DNA of 64,000 nt from Clostridium facile (GTDB taxonomy: Bacteria > Bacillota > Clostridia > Oscillospirales > Ruminococcaceae): assembly GCF_014297275.1 (NCBI RefSeq), contig NZ_JACOQK010000001.1:1612001-1676000 (forward strand), in the 5' to 3' direction. Under the pieces are notes generated by a model. The model was not told the DNA's origin. It searched no databases and was given only the letters and a program-made list of their open reading frames with translations. Shown here piece by piece: positions 9,249-17,906 of the stretch (positions are counted from its first letter, which is position 1; every line of letters begins with the position of its first letter). A program made the translations under genes and the position numbers.

Positions 9249-10253
9249 ATGAATGAGAATTTATTTCGCCCACAATTTGATACATTGAAACTGACCGAAA
9301 AGCTCTGGCTGATGCAGACGCTGGCGACTCGTTATAATTTGACATTTAAGGAACTATACGCCTTTACCCGCTGGGGACAAAGCTGCACGACTGGTATATT
9401 TGAAAAAGGTGGTCGGGAGTTTGTCTTTGTCCCGGGCGATACCGTGATTCTTGGCTGGGAGAGCTTTGTCCAAGGGATGGACAAGATCAACCAAGAGGAG
9501 CTGGCGGATATTTTTGCGGAAATCGAATATGAGGGCACTGCGGAGGAATTTCTCCGGCAGGGCATGACCCCGGTACGCCAGGTAACCATCGGTCCCATGT
9601 TCGTGGGCAGAAAACTGGAGAAGATTGGCTGGGAAAGCGTTTCCATAAGCGACCCTCGCATCACTGCCCACCCTGACTGGCTGGAGAACTTGCAGAAGTG
9701 GGCGGGTCAGGACAGCCAGAGCTTTGAAATACACGAAACTGTCCGCTTTGAACGCAATGGTGATAGCTGGCGAGCGTGGCTGTGCCATCCAATGACCTAC
9801 CCGGAGTTTCAGCGGTCCCTGTTGTGGGAGCTGGCAGCCAGCCTTCCTACGCCGGATGAGTGGGCCTATCTGTGCGGAGGCGGATGCCGCACCCTGTTTC
9901 CCTGGGGAGATGGACTGGATTATTCCATGCATCTGCACCACTTTGAAAGCGAGGAAGATCAGGGCAAGCCATACGACATGGAGCAGTCCAACTTCTTCGG
10001 CCTATCTATCGCCTACGATCCCTATAAACGGGAGCTGGTAGACGGGAAAACATTGACCATCTGCGGCGGCGACGGCGGAGGCAATATCTGCGGTGGTATG
10101 GGACCTTTGCTTGGATACTTGCCCTGTTCCCCTCACTGTAAACCGGAGGTTCGGGAGGATAATGAGATCCACAATGACTATGACTTTTTCCGTCCTGTTA
10201 TCCGGGTGCAGACATCCGGGTGGAGAATGGTATCGCCCGAAAATGAGAGGTGA
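9249..10253 (+). CDS. FGE-like (SUMF1/C-type-lectin fold) protein
   Basis: This protein of about 334 residues contains the family hallmark LPTPDEWAYLCGGGCRTLFPWGD at about residues 200-222. In formylglycine-generating-enzyme-like and ergothioneine EgtB-like proteins the equivalent is LPTEAEWEYAARGG..PWGD. Upstream there is REFVFVPGD, the usual first strand of the fold, and downstream a Gly/Cys-rich loop (ICGGDGGGNICGGMGP) precedes the closing WRMV. Whether it is enzymatic is unclear: the copper-binding Cys pair of true FGE cannot be assigned. ATG 9249 is preferred over 9243 because GAGGG lies at proper distance. In this locus it may be a binding or immunity protein. Confidence 0.6.
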   Translation: MNENLFRPQFDTLKLTEKLWLMQTLATRYNLTFKELYAFTRWGQSCTTGIFEKGGREFVFVPGDTVILGWESFVQGMDKINQEELADIFAEIEYEGTAEEFLRQGMTPVRQVTIGPMFVGRKLEKIGWESVSISDPRITAHPDWLENLQKWAGQDSQSFEIHETVRFERNGDSWRAWLCHPMTYPEFQRSLLWELAASLPTPDEWAYLCGGGCRTLFPWGDGLDYSMHLHHFESEEDQGKPYDMEQSNFFGLSIAYDPYKRELVDGKTLTICGGDGGGNICGGMGPLLGYLPCSPHCKPEVREDNEIHNDYDFFRPVIRVQTSGWRMVSPENER

Positions 10254-10262
10254 TATTTGCAA

Positions 10263-10511
10263 ATGATCGAAGCAATTACAAGAATCTATACAAATTCTTC
10301 ATCGGTAACATTTGATTGTAACGGTGTTGAAATTATTGGAAACGGTGAGTTTCGGGCTTCATCAGGAAAGGTGGATGGGTTTATCCTGTATGCCGACACC
10401 TTGCGCTATGAAAACGGAGCAAAGCTCTCACAGAATGAACAGAAAAATCTGAAATGTTTATATCAGCACTTTATATTGAACCATGAAGATTTCATAGACT
10501 GGGATATTTGA
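10263..10511 (+). CDS. Hypothetical small protein
   Basis: This protein has 82 residues, starting at ATG 10263 with GAGAGGTG upstream; a TTG two codons earlier is less likely. The sequence (YTNSSSVTFDCNGVEIIGNGEFRASSGKVDGF) reads as a beta sheet followed by one helix. The gene is A+T-richer than its neighbours. No family is recognised. The 58 bases that follow contain only the next gene's ribosome binding site. Confidence 0.5.
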   Translation: MIEAITRIYTNSSSVTFDCNGVEIIGNGEFRASSGKVDGFILYADTLRYENGAKLSQNEQKNLKCLYQHFILNHEDFIDWDI

Positions 10512-10569
10512 AAAGAGATTTTTCGATAAAATGGTTACAGTATAGAGCACAGGAGTAAGGAGGTAAACT

Positions 10570-11529
10570 ATGGAATGGCCAAAACGAGCACGAACAGCGG
10601 ATTGGGAAAACGGTGTCCTAACCTTAGATGGAGAAAAGAAATTTGATATTCCGGAGCTGACCGCAGAGATCATGGAACAGCTGGCTGGTTACACCCTGGT
10701 GGGCTTCCATGTGAAAGGGTATCCGGTAACGGATGAAATGCTCATCCCGTTTACCGCACATAAAAGCATGGTCAATTTTGGTGTGGAGAACGGCTCACTC
10801 ACAGACGCCTGTTTCCCCGTTTTTTCCGCTATGCCCAAGCTGCGGATTTTGCTGCTGGATGGTAATGCCCAAATCAACGGAAGCGGTCTTTCCACCCTGC
10901 AGGAATGCAAGATAGACCTTTTGACGTTAAACCATACCGGACTGAATGACACAGGGCTTATGCAGGCAGCTTCTATGTCAAAACTCTCCCATATTCAGAT
11001 CGACCATACCGCTGTCACCTATGAGGGCTTGCTGGCTGTCGCCGGCAACAACTACATCAAGCCGGTGGCCCATGTGCAATTTACCAAGGAGCAGATGGAA
11101 CACTTCTCCCAGCTCCAGCGGGAAAAGGCCAAAAAGCCCGTCCAGCTGGATGAGCAGGCAGCGTCGGAATGCCGCAGTGTGTTGTCCGCTTTCTTTGCCG
11201 AAATGACAGAATGGGAGCAGTACATGGAGCAGGCTGGGTTTGAAGATGCCGAGGCTGTGCCCCGCCTGCTGGCGATCTGGGAGAAGTATGTAAGCGAAAA
11301 GCCCCGTCCGGGCTACCGGCCTCTGGGACTCTCGTACAGCGCCCAGGGTACCTACAACGGGGAAGAATTCCTTGATGCGGAGCAGATCACCCGGAACAAG
11401 CTCTACATCTACACCAGAGAGAAAAGCACCGGCATTGACCGCCGCTTTCTCATGAAGCGCGTGGGCGAGGGTTGGATGATTGACGCGGTGCAGGAGCGGC
11501 TGAACGGCTGGCAGCGGACAGGATTGTAA
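10570..11529 (+). CDS. LRR plus NTF2-fold immunity-like protein
   Basis: The protein has 319 residues. Residues ~40-175 contain leucine-rich units (MPKLRILLLDGNAQINGSG, CKIDLLTLNHTGLNDTG, MSKLSHIQIDHTAVTYEG). After a charged linker, residues ~195-315 resemble the NTF2-fold immunity domain: a long helix with SAFFAEMTEWEQYMEQ, then a strand-rich part ending in RRFLMKRVGEGWMIDAVQER. NTF2-fold immunity proteins bind and block secreted toxins. Fusing an LRR to this fold is unusual. AAGGAGG lies seven bases before the ATG. The assignment of the C-terminal fold is from sequence feel and moderate. Confidence 0.65.
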   Translation: MEWPKRARTADWENGVLTLDGEKKFDIPELTAEIMEQLAGYTLVGFHVKGYPVTDEMLIPFTAHKSMVNFGVENGSLTDACFPVFSAMPKLRILLLDGNAQINGSGLSTLQECKIDLLTLNHTGLNDTGLMQAASMSKLSHIQIDHTAVTYEGLLAVAGNNYIKPVAHVQFTKEQMEHFSQLQREKAKKPVQLDEQAASECRSVLSAFFAEMTEWEQYMEQAGFEDAEAVPRLLAIWEKYVSEKPRPGYRPLGLSYSAQGTYNGEEFLDAEQITRNKLYIYTREKSTGIDRRFLMKRVGEGWMIDAVQERLNGWQRTGL

Positions 11530-11543
11530 GGGAGGCATAATGG

Positions 11544-12113
11544 ATGATATATAGGTTTACGGAAGTATTAAACGATCTTGTTAATTATTTTCTCCTTGGT
11601 GACATTTTGTTGCTGGAGGACTGGAAGCAGGCAAATCATCTTTCAGATGATTTAGCGATGGAGTTTACCACAAACGAAAGCGGCGACAGGGTATTTGCCG
11701 AAGGAATTGTAATCCCAATGGCCGGTATTGAAAACTATCCCTATACCATATTGTTCAATCTCTCTGGTGATAGACCGGAGCTGTGCAAAGAAAGAAACCG
11801 ATTGCAGCTTAGAAAAAGTGGCTATTCCCTCAAAGTAGATCATAATATGCTGATGCTTTTTACATGGCCAATATTGGAACAGTTTACGCCTGAAAAGGTG
11901 AAAGATCTGATTTCTTACTATAGAGTGCATAAGAAGCCGATGATTGAGCTTGCAAATGGCTGGTATCATATCGAGATTTTGGGTGGAGAAACCTTGCAGG
12001 ACGGGGACTATGAACCTACATTTGAGTTTGTGATACAACCAGCCACAAATGAAGAAGCCACCATAAATGCAGATATGAATTTTAGCTTTGAAATTACAAG
12101 CTCTGCTTATTAG
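11544..12113 (+). CDS. Hypothetical protein (immunity-like context)
   Basis: This 189-residue protein starts 14 bases after the previous stop, with GGGAGG about 6-12 bases upstream. It has a beta-rich centre (GIVIPMAGIENYPYTILFNLSG), one helix around FTPEKVKDLISYY and a C-terminal strand series (YHIEILGGETLQDG). It has no signal peptide. The base composition is lower in G+C than the large neighbours, as for the genes at 7295 and 10263, so the array may have been built from different sources. No family is recognised. Confidence 0.5.
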   Translation: MIYRFTEVLNDLVNYFLLGDILLLEDWKQANHLSDDLAMEFTTNESGDRVFAEGIVIPMAGIENYPYTILFNLSGDRPELCKERNRLQLRKSGYSLKVDHNMLMLFTWPILEQFTPEKVKDLISYYRVHKKPMIELANGWYHIEILGGETLQDGDYEPTFEFVIQPATNEEATINADMNFSFEITSSAY

Positions 12114-12153
12114 AGAAACCTATACCTACCAAAGATGAAAAGGAGATCATGAT

Positions 12154-15100
12154 ATGGATTTATTGAAACAATGCCAGCAATGGTTTGAACAGGATGAAGC
12201 GCAGAAGGTAATCGACACCCTGGAAGCGATTCCCGCCGAGGAACGCACCCCGGAACTGGACAGCGAATTGGCCAAGGCATATATCGCCATTGCAGATATA
12301 GGAGAACGGGAGCCTTTTGAAAAAGCGCTGGAACTTCTCGCTCCCCATGAGGAGCATTTTGCTGGAGATCACTGCTGGAATTATCGGATTGCTTCCGCTT
12401 ATTATTACTTGGATGAGGAAGGTCCCGCCCTGCGTTACTTTAAAAAAGCCCTGGAAGCCCGCCCCGGAGACAAAGATACCCAGGAGTACATAGACGATTG
12501 CCGCCGTCGTTTGTCCCTGCCCCGGTTTGAAAAGAACTTCCATGAAAGGACGCAGGAAGCATGGGCAGCCTTTTCTCAGATTGAGGCGGAGTTGCGTGAA
12601 ATCATGGATACCGACAAAACGCATCGGCGCAGCGAAGAACTGATTGAAAAATGCGGGAATGCACTCAAGACGGCCCTGCGTGATACTTCCTTTGAGCTGG
12701 GCTTTAATGGCGAAAAGTATGAATTGATCCTCAGTCCAGAAGGGCTTCGCTCCCGCCTGTTCCCGTTGGTGTACTTCCAGAAGCAAGCCCCGGAATCGGT
12801 ACTTGAGCATTGGAATATCTGGGTAGGTCGTCAGCCCTGCGAGGGTTTCGAGCTGCGAGCTGGAGAGATTGAAGTTCGGGCTGAGGATGTGCAGATGTGG
12901 GCAGAGGAAACAGAGAATCATCAGGTAAGTCTGGTCCTTTACTGTGAAAAGCTGACCCCGATCTTGAAAGAGGACACAGACAAGGTCTGGTGGGCACTCT
13001 CTATGCTGGTGGATCAAACCATCGGAGAAGTTTCCGCTATCGCCTTTGTTGCTGGGTTTGATGTTTATGCAGAGCCGAAAGACGAACCGGCCAAGCTGCT
13101 TTCCGAACTGCCGGAGTTGCTGCAAAGCATGGGACTCTCCCTTTGGAGGGATGGCAGCGACTATCTGGAAAACAGTTATCTTGCCTATGAACTGGAACCG
13201 GTGGAAGATCCTGAGGCTGACTGGCGGCTGGATGTTTATACTGGAAGCTGCCGCCTGCCGGTGCTCATCAACGACTACCTGACTGCCCGCAGTGATATGG
13301 TGGATGAGTACCACAAGGATGGCATTGCCGCTGGATTCCTCCTGTACCCGCTGTCCGGTTTTACCGGTGAGGAACGAGTGAAAGCTATTCTGGATTTCCG
13401 GGATAACCTGCGGGATGCCATCCTACGGGATGCAGGAGAGGAAGCCGTGACCTTCCTGGGTGGGGCCACTGGCCTATATTGCGGTTATCTGGATTTCATT
13501 GCCTGGGATCTGCCTGCTGTACTGACAGCGGCACAGGCGTTCTTGGAAAAAAGCGACCTGCCCTATGCTCACTTCCACGCATTTCGGCGGGATGTGGGCG
13601 GTGTGCCGCTGCTGGACGAGAAAGAACCGGAGCCTGATATTCATGAGGAAACTGGCCCCCTGCTCTCGACAGAGGATATTGAAATACTGGAGTCCTTTGA
13701 CGAAGGAACTGCCGCTTACTTTGGAAAAATGCTCGACTGGCTGGAGAATTTTATCAAAAGCGGCGTAGAAGAAGGACGATTCAGCGAAAAACAGGCTCAC
13801 CAGGATTTACAGATTGCCCTCTGGTATGCCTTTGCCTGCCTTAACCTGGACGATTACATCCACTACTACCGCGCTGCGGAATGGATGAAGGATTCGGAGA
13901 AAAACGCCACGGGCTGCGCTACCTGGTACTACCGGTATTCTGTGGCACTGATGTATTGCGGCAGGCTGGAAGAAGCGCTGGAATATGCGGAGCGGGGCGC
14001 AAAAGAGGAGCCAGACTACCCCTGGATCTGGCTCCATCTGGGCAAGCTGCGGGCGCATTTTGGTGATACAGCAGGCGCGCTGGATGCCGTCAAGCAAGGA
14101 TTAAAACTGGAACCGGGAGATTATGAGTTTCTGACCTTAAAAAAAGAGATCAAAGCCGGAGCTACCCTGGAACAGATGGAAAACCATTGGATCGACCCCG
14201 ACGCCGACCAAATGCTTCAGCAGGGACTGGACGAGAATGCGGATGATAAACAATGCGCCATAGCCTGCATTCGGGTGGACGAAGCAGGACTTGCCGAATT
14301 TTACGAGCTGTTCCGCCCGGAACGGTATGGCTACAAGAAAAATTCCCCTTGCTGTGAAATCCAGTATCCGGTGCAGGAACATCTTGTGGAGCTCTCGTTC
14401 CGCATGAACGAAGCCGGACTCTCCAAGATGGGAACCGACTGGCTGCGGCAGTTCAAGGAACGGCTGGACAGCGGTGAATGGCTGACCCACACCCCTGAAG
14501 GAGAACCAGAGGGCATTCTAACAGGTGTGTTTGTGGACCAGACCCGCCGCATTGGTCTTGTCTATCAACAGCCGGGAGACGATCAGTATTTTCAGATTTT
14601 CCTGAACCCGGACGGCACGAAGGCGGATGCCTTCTGGTCCTCAAGAAAAAACAGCGAGCCGGAGGTTTATTCGGAGGATGAGATGTCTGCGATAGAGCAG
14701 CACATCAAAAACACCTTTGGTGAGTTTGAGAATGTGTTCCATGAGCTGGTTTCCCCTGACATCCATGTGGACATCTGCGTTGTTCCTCCCTCTGAGGAGT
14801 GCAACTATTACACACTGGTAACGATGGGCATGGGTGCTCACCGGATGAATGTGCCGGAGGAACTGGCGGAATACAAGCTGGAACGAGCAGAGCTGGCCAT
14901 CGCTCTGCCACCGGATTGGAAACTGGATGAGGAATCCCTGAAGGATGAGCGGTGGTACTGGCCGATTGGTCTCTTGAAAGTGTTGGCACGCCTGCCTATT
15001 TCCAACAATACCTGGCTGGGCTTTGGCCACACAATGGATAAGCAATCGCCGTTTGCAGAGGATACGGAACTCTGCGCCGCACTTCTGGTAGGTCCGCAGG

Positions 15101-16587
15101 ATGTTGTCTGGAACGGAGGCGAAGTCTGCACTTTGCCGAGCGGCGAGGAGGTCAACTTCTATCAGGTGATCCCGCTCTATCATAATGAGATGGAGTATAA
15201 GATGGAGCATGATGCGGACGCTCTGCTTGAAAAGATGGCAGGCATCAGTTTTGTGGTCAATCCCACACGCCAGAATGCCATCACCAGAGGAACGCTTGCG
15301 GATGAGGAATTCACCGGCGATATGGACGATGCCGCCCGGCACCTGGAATCCATTCAGGAAAAGGGGCTGTCAGTGGACGAGTTGAGCGCTTATAACCACA
15401 TGGCGATCTATCTGCGCTGGTGCATGGAGCATGATCTGATGAGCGCAGAATTTATGGAGCGGTACTGGGAACAGGTGCAGCCGTTTATGGCAGATCTGAG
15501 CCGCGCCGATCTGCGTGGCTTTATCCGGGACCAGCTGAAAGGACAGCTCTTTGGGGCGCTGTTCAACAAGGAGGGCGCAGCCTTTGCCGGATACTACTAT
15601 GGGGAGTCGGACAGCCCATACTTCCCCGGTGACATTGATAACTATGCCTTGGAATATTTCGGCTCAGAACAATATTATTCCGATAAGTTCCAGGATGAAG
15701 CCTATCTGTTCATCCCATTTGATGAGAACTATTATCAGGCTATGGCAAAAGTCATGGAAAAGCGGTTCGTCAACTGGCAGGGACAGAGTTTTGATGAGGA
15801 GACTCTGGAGCCTTCGGACCTTGCGGAAGCCATGATGGAATATCTGGACTGTGAATGTACCTATTTCCCCTCAATGACGGATGATGACCCCATCATGTCG
15901 GCATACAACTATGCCAAACGAGAAAGTGTCAAAGAGGGCTTTGTGCCGGTTCTGATTAAGGCGGATGACGAAATCCTGTGGGAATGCCTGATTATGAATT
16001 CCGACCCGGACAGCGATGGCGAGGACGACTATGCTTTCGACCCGGACAAAGTTGCCGCATACCGGAAGAAAATGCTCTCCGCCCCCATCAAGAACAGTAA
16101 GGCAGTCCTGGAGGAAATGATTGGGCAGCGCAAGGAAGAAGCCGAGGATGACGATATGGACTGGGATGAGGAGATCCTGGGCGAGATGGAGGGCGGATAT
16201 GATAACCGTCGTTTTTCAAGCTACTGGAACTCCGATAATAATATGACCTATCCTCTCATTCTGGCTAAAATCCCCGTAAAGAACCCTTGGGAGATTTTTG
16301 CCTATCTGCCCTTTGGTGGCTGGAATGAATGTCCTGACACGCAGTCGCTGATGGCAGTGGCGAAATACTGGTTTGAGCAATATGGCGCGGTGCCCGCAGT
16401 TATGACCCACGATGAACTGGAGTTCCTGCTCCCGACTTTTGTTTCCCAGGAGAAGGCTATGGATGCAGCAGTGGAACTGTATGGCTTCTGTCCCGATGTG
16501 ATTGACCAGGGACCGGAGGACGCCACCGTGGGCGCTCTGGCCGATGTGCTGCGGCAGTCCACTGTTTGGTACTTCTGGTGGGATTGA
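12154..16587 (+). CDS. Giant TPR - DUF4026-like - SUFU - DUF4253 fusion protein
   Basis: This 1477-residue cytosolic protein is the largest of the array. Residues ~1-125 are TPR-like helical repeats (ALRYFKKALEARPGD). A DUF4026-like alpha/beta region follows, and a second TPR set lies around 590-660 (LEEALEYAERGAKEEPDYPW). Residues ~865-1035 match the suppressor-of-fused domain, with YTLVTMGMGAHRMNVP, RAELAIALPPDWKL and WYWPIGLLKVLARLP. The end, ~1375-1477, fits DUF4253: PVKNPWEIFAYLPFGGWNEC, then YGFCPDVIDQGPED and the terminal WYFWWD. SUFU and DUF4253 occur in bacterial toxin-immunity loci. AAAGGAG precedes the ATG. There is no enzyme motif; I read it as a multi-domain immunity or scaffold protein. 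The DUF4026 label is the least certain part. Confidence 0.8.
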   Translation: MDLLKQCQQWFEQDEAQKVIDTLEAIPAEERTPELDSELAKAYIAIADIGEREPFEKALELLAPHEEHFAGDHCWNYRIASAYYYLDEEGPALRYFKKALEARPGDKDTQEYIDDCRRRLSLPRFEKNFHERTQEAWAAFSQIEAELREIMDTDKTHRRSEELIEKCGNALKTALRDTSFELGFNGEKYELILSPEGLRSRLFPLVYFQKQAPESVLEHWNIWVGRQPCEGFELRAGEIEVRAEDVQMWAEETENHQVSLVLYCEKLTPILKEDTDKVWWALSMLVDQTIGEVSAIAFVAGFDVYAEPKDEPAKLLSELPELLQSMGLSLWRDGSDYLENSYLAYELEPVEDPEADWRLDVYTGSCRLPVLINDYLTARSDMVDEYHKDGIAAGFLLYPLSGFTGEERVKAILDFRDNLRDAILRDAGEEAVTFLGGATGLYCGYLDFIAWDLPAVLTAAQAFLEKSDLPYAHFHAFRRDVGGVPLLDEKEPEPDIHEETGPLLSTEDIEILESFDEGTAAYFGKMLDWLENFIKSGVEEGRFSEKQAHQDLQIALWYAFACLNLDDYIHYYRAAEWMKDSEKNATGCATWYYRYSVALMYCGRLEEALEYAERGAKEEPDYPWIWLHLGKLRAHFGDTAGALDAVKQGLKLEPGDYEFLTLKKEIKAGATLEQMENHWIDPDADQMLQQGLDENADDKQCAIACIRVDEAGLAEFYELFRPERYGYKKNSPCCEIQYPVQEHLVELSFRMNEAGLSKMGTDWLRQFKERLDSGEWLTHTPEGEPEGILTGVFVDQTRRIGLVYQQPGDDQYFQIFLNPDGTKADAFWSSRKNSEPEVYSEDEMSAIEQHIKNTFGEFENVFHELVSPDIHVDICVVPPSEECNYYTLVTMGMGAHRMNVPEELAEYKLERAELAIALPPDWKLDEESLKDERWYWPIGLLKVLARLPISNNTWLGFGHTMDKQSPFAEDTELCAALLVGPQDVVWNGGEVCTLPSGEEVNFYQVIPLYHNEMEYKMEHDADALLEKMAGISFVVNPTRQNAITRGTLADEEFTGDMDDAARHLESIQEKGLSVDELSAYNHMAIYLRWCMEHDLMSAEFMERYWEQVQPFMADLSRADLRGFIRDQLKGQLFGALFNKEGAAFAGYYYGESDSPYFPGDIDNYALEYFGSEQYYSDKFQDEAYLFIPFDENYYQAMAKVMEKRFVNWQGQSFDEETLEPSDLAEAMMEYLDCECTYFPSMTDDDPIMSAYNYAKRESVKEGFVPVLIKADDEILWECLIMNSDPDSDGEDDYAFDPDKVAAYRKKMLSAPIKNSKAVLEEMIGQRKEEAEDDDMDWDEEILGEMEGGYDNRRFSSYWNSDNNMTYPLILAKIPVKNPWEIFAYLPFGGWNECPDTQSLMAVAKYWFEQYGAVPAVMTHDELEFLLPTFVSQEKAMDAAVELYGFCPDVIDQGPEDATVGALADVLRQSTVWYFWWD

Positions 16588-16603
16588 GCAGGAGGATGTG
16601 TCT

Positions 16604-17467
16604 ATGAACGAATACCTAAAGCAATATATTGAACTCCAAAAGCAGTTTCTAGAGACAAAAGGAAAAGCGGATAGTGTTCGTGCGCTTTATGCGTTCAAAG
16701 AAGAATTAGAGCAGAGCGAAGATACACAAGCTAAAGAAGTATTGGTGTATGTTTATGATCTATTGGACTTCAAAAAGAGTGCCTATGAATTGCTTTCTAA
16801 AATTGGAGATCGGTCGAATCCAAAAATTTTCCGGCGTCTGGCGATTATGAAAGAATATGCCGATGACTGGGGAGACTCCTTTGCCCTCCGCAAGCCTAAA
16901 ACCAAAGCGGAGAAACAAAAAGACAAAGAAAAGCGAGACAAACTTGGTCTCCCTTCTTTCCGGTATCATCCCGACCCTTTGGATACCGGGGCTTTTGAGC
17001 AGTCTGAGGAGAGTGTGGTTTGTGATTGCTGTGGCAAGAATACTCATATTTACTATACCGACCCCTTCTATACCGTGGAAGATATTGAGTATTTGTGCAC
17101 AGAGTGCATTGCCAGCGGCGAGGCAGCCCGGAAATACAACGGCAGCTTTCAGGATGATTGTTCTTTGGATGATGGTGTAGACGATCCAGAGAAGCTGGAT
17201 GAACTTATCCACCGCACTCCTGGCTATTCTGGTTGGCAGCAGGAATACTGGCGCGCCCATTGTGGTGACTATTGCGCCTATTTGGGTAATGTGGGAGCCA
17301 GCGAACTGCGGGCGCTGGATGTGCTTGAAGAAGTTTTGGATGACCCCATGTGGGACGATGAGCATAAAGAAATGATTCAGGAATCCGTTAACGGAGGACA
17401 TCTTCAATGCTATCTGTTCCAGTGCCTTCACTGCGGAAAGCACCTGGTCTGGATGGACTTCGATTGA
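16604..17467 (+). CDS. CbrC family protein (colicin E2 tolerance family)
   Basis: The protein has 287 residues. From about residue 118 it matches the CbrC/UPF0167 family: FRYHPDPLDTGAF, a CDCC knuckle, YYTDPFYTVEDIEYLC, CIASGEAARKYNGSF, then RTPGYSGWQQEYWRAHCGDY and a final CLHCGKH. The Cys pairs probably bind zinc. In Escherichia coli, cbrC overexpression gives tolerance to the DNase colicin E2, so the family has a direct link to bacteriocin defence. Residues 1-110 form a charged helical extension. AGGAGG precedes the ATG, and the gene sits directly after the giant DUF4253 protein. Confidence 0.85.
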   Translation: MNEYLKQYIELQKQFLETKGKADSVRALYAFKEELEQSEDTQAKEVLVYVYDLLDFKKSAYELLSKIGDRSNPKIFRRLAIMKEYADDWGDSFALRKPKTKAEKQKDKEKRDKLGLPSFRYHPDPLDTGAFEQSEESVVCDCCGKNTHIYYTDPFYTVEDIEYLCTECIASGEAARKYNGSFQDDCSLDDGVDDPEKLDELIHRTPGYSGWQQEYWRAHCGDYCAYLGNVGASELRALDVLEEVLDDPMWDDEHKEMIQESVNGGHLQCYLFQCLHCGKHLVWMDFD

Positions 17468-17539
17468 GGTGTTTTTTATGACCACACAGTTGTATCTTCA
17501 AAAAGCAGAAATGCAATTATCAAGAGGTGTTGTTCCAAA

Positions 17540-17893
17540 ATGTTGCGTGATGGACTTTTGTTCAAAGATGAGGATGGTCAGGTCATATTCAACCAGTACA
17601 GCTTCTGCGAACTGGTGAAGCACCTGCTGGTGGAGCTGGTGGGGATCTCCTATGAGGAAGCCTCCCAGATAGTGGAACGCTCACCGCTGGCAGCGCCAGT
17701 GGCCAATGTTATGGGAGTAGCGATATTCAGCCATGACCTGCCTTATTACTGGGCAATGTTTTTCTACTATGGGAACGGTTATTGGTGGAAAAGGGGTATT
17801 CCAGCGCAACCAAAGGACATGGATGCCTATTTTGCTTTAGAAAATCAAATTATGGAAAAACACCACTTGAAAGAGCCTTTTGAGTGGGAGTGA
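17540..17893 (+). CDS. Hypothetical protein, possibly a 5'-frameshifted gene
   Basis: The frame codes for 117 residues with a helical core (YSFCELVKHLLVELVGISYEEASQIVE) and an aromatic-rich end (YYWAMFFYYGNGYWWKRG). ATG 17540 has AGAGGTG ten bases upstream. Another ATG at 17478, with GAGGTG upstream in another frame, opens a reading frame that begins MTTQLYLQKAEMQLSRG and runs across this start. The two could be one gene broken by a small indel near 17540, because there is otherwise a 72-base gap after the CbrC gene in a very compact array. No family is recognised. Confidence 0.5.
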   Translation: MLRDGLLFKDEDGQVIFNQYSFCELVKHLLVELVGISYEEASQIVERSPLAAPVANVMGVAIFSHDLPYYWAMFFYYGNGYWWKRGIPAQPKDMDAYFALENQIMEKHHLKEPFEWE

Positions 17894-17906
17894 AAGGACG
17901 GATCGA

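Noticed and set aside
12160..13314. 384-codon ORF on the minus strand inside the giant TPR/SUFU gene
   Set aside because: It lies antisense to a clear protein with recognisable domains and has no ribosome binding site or family match.
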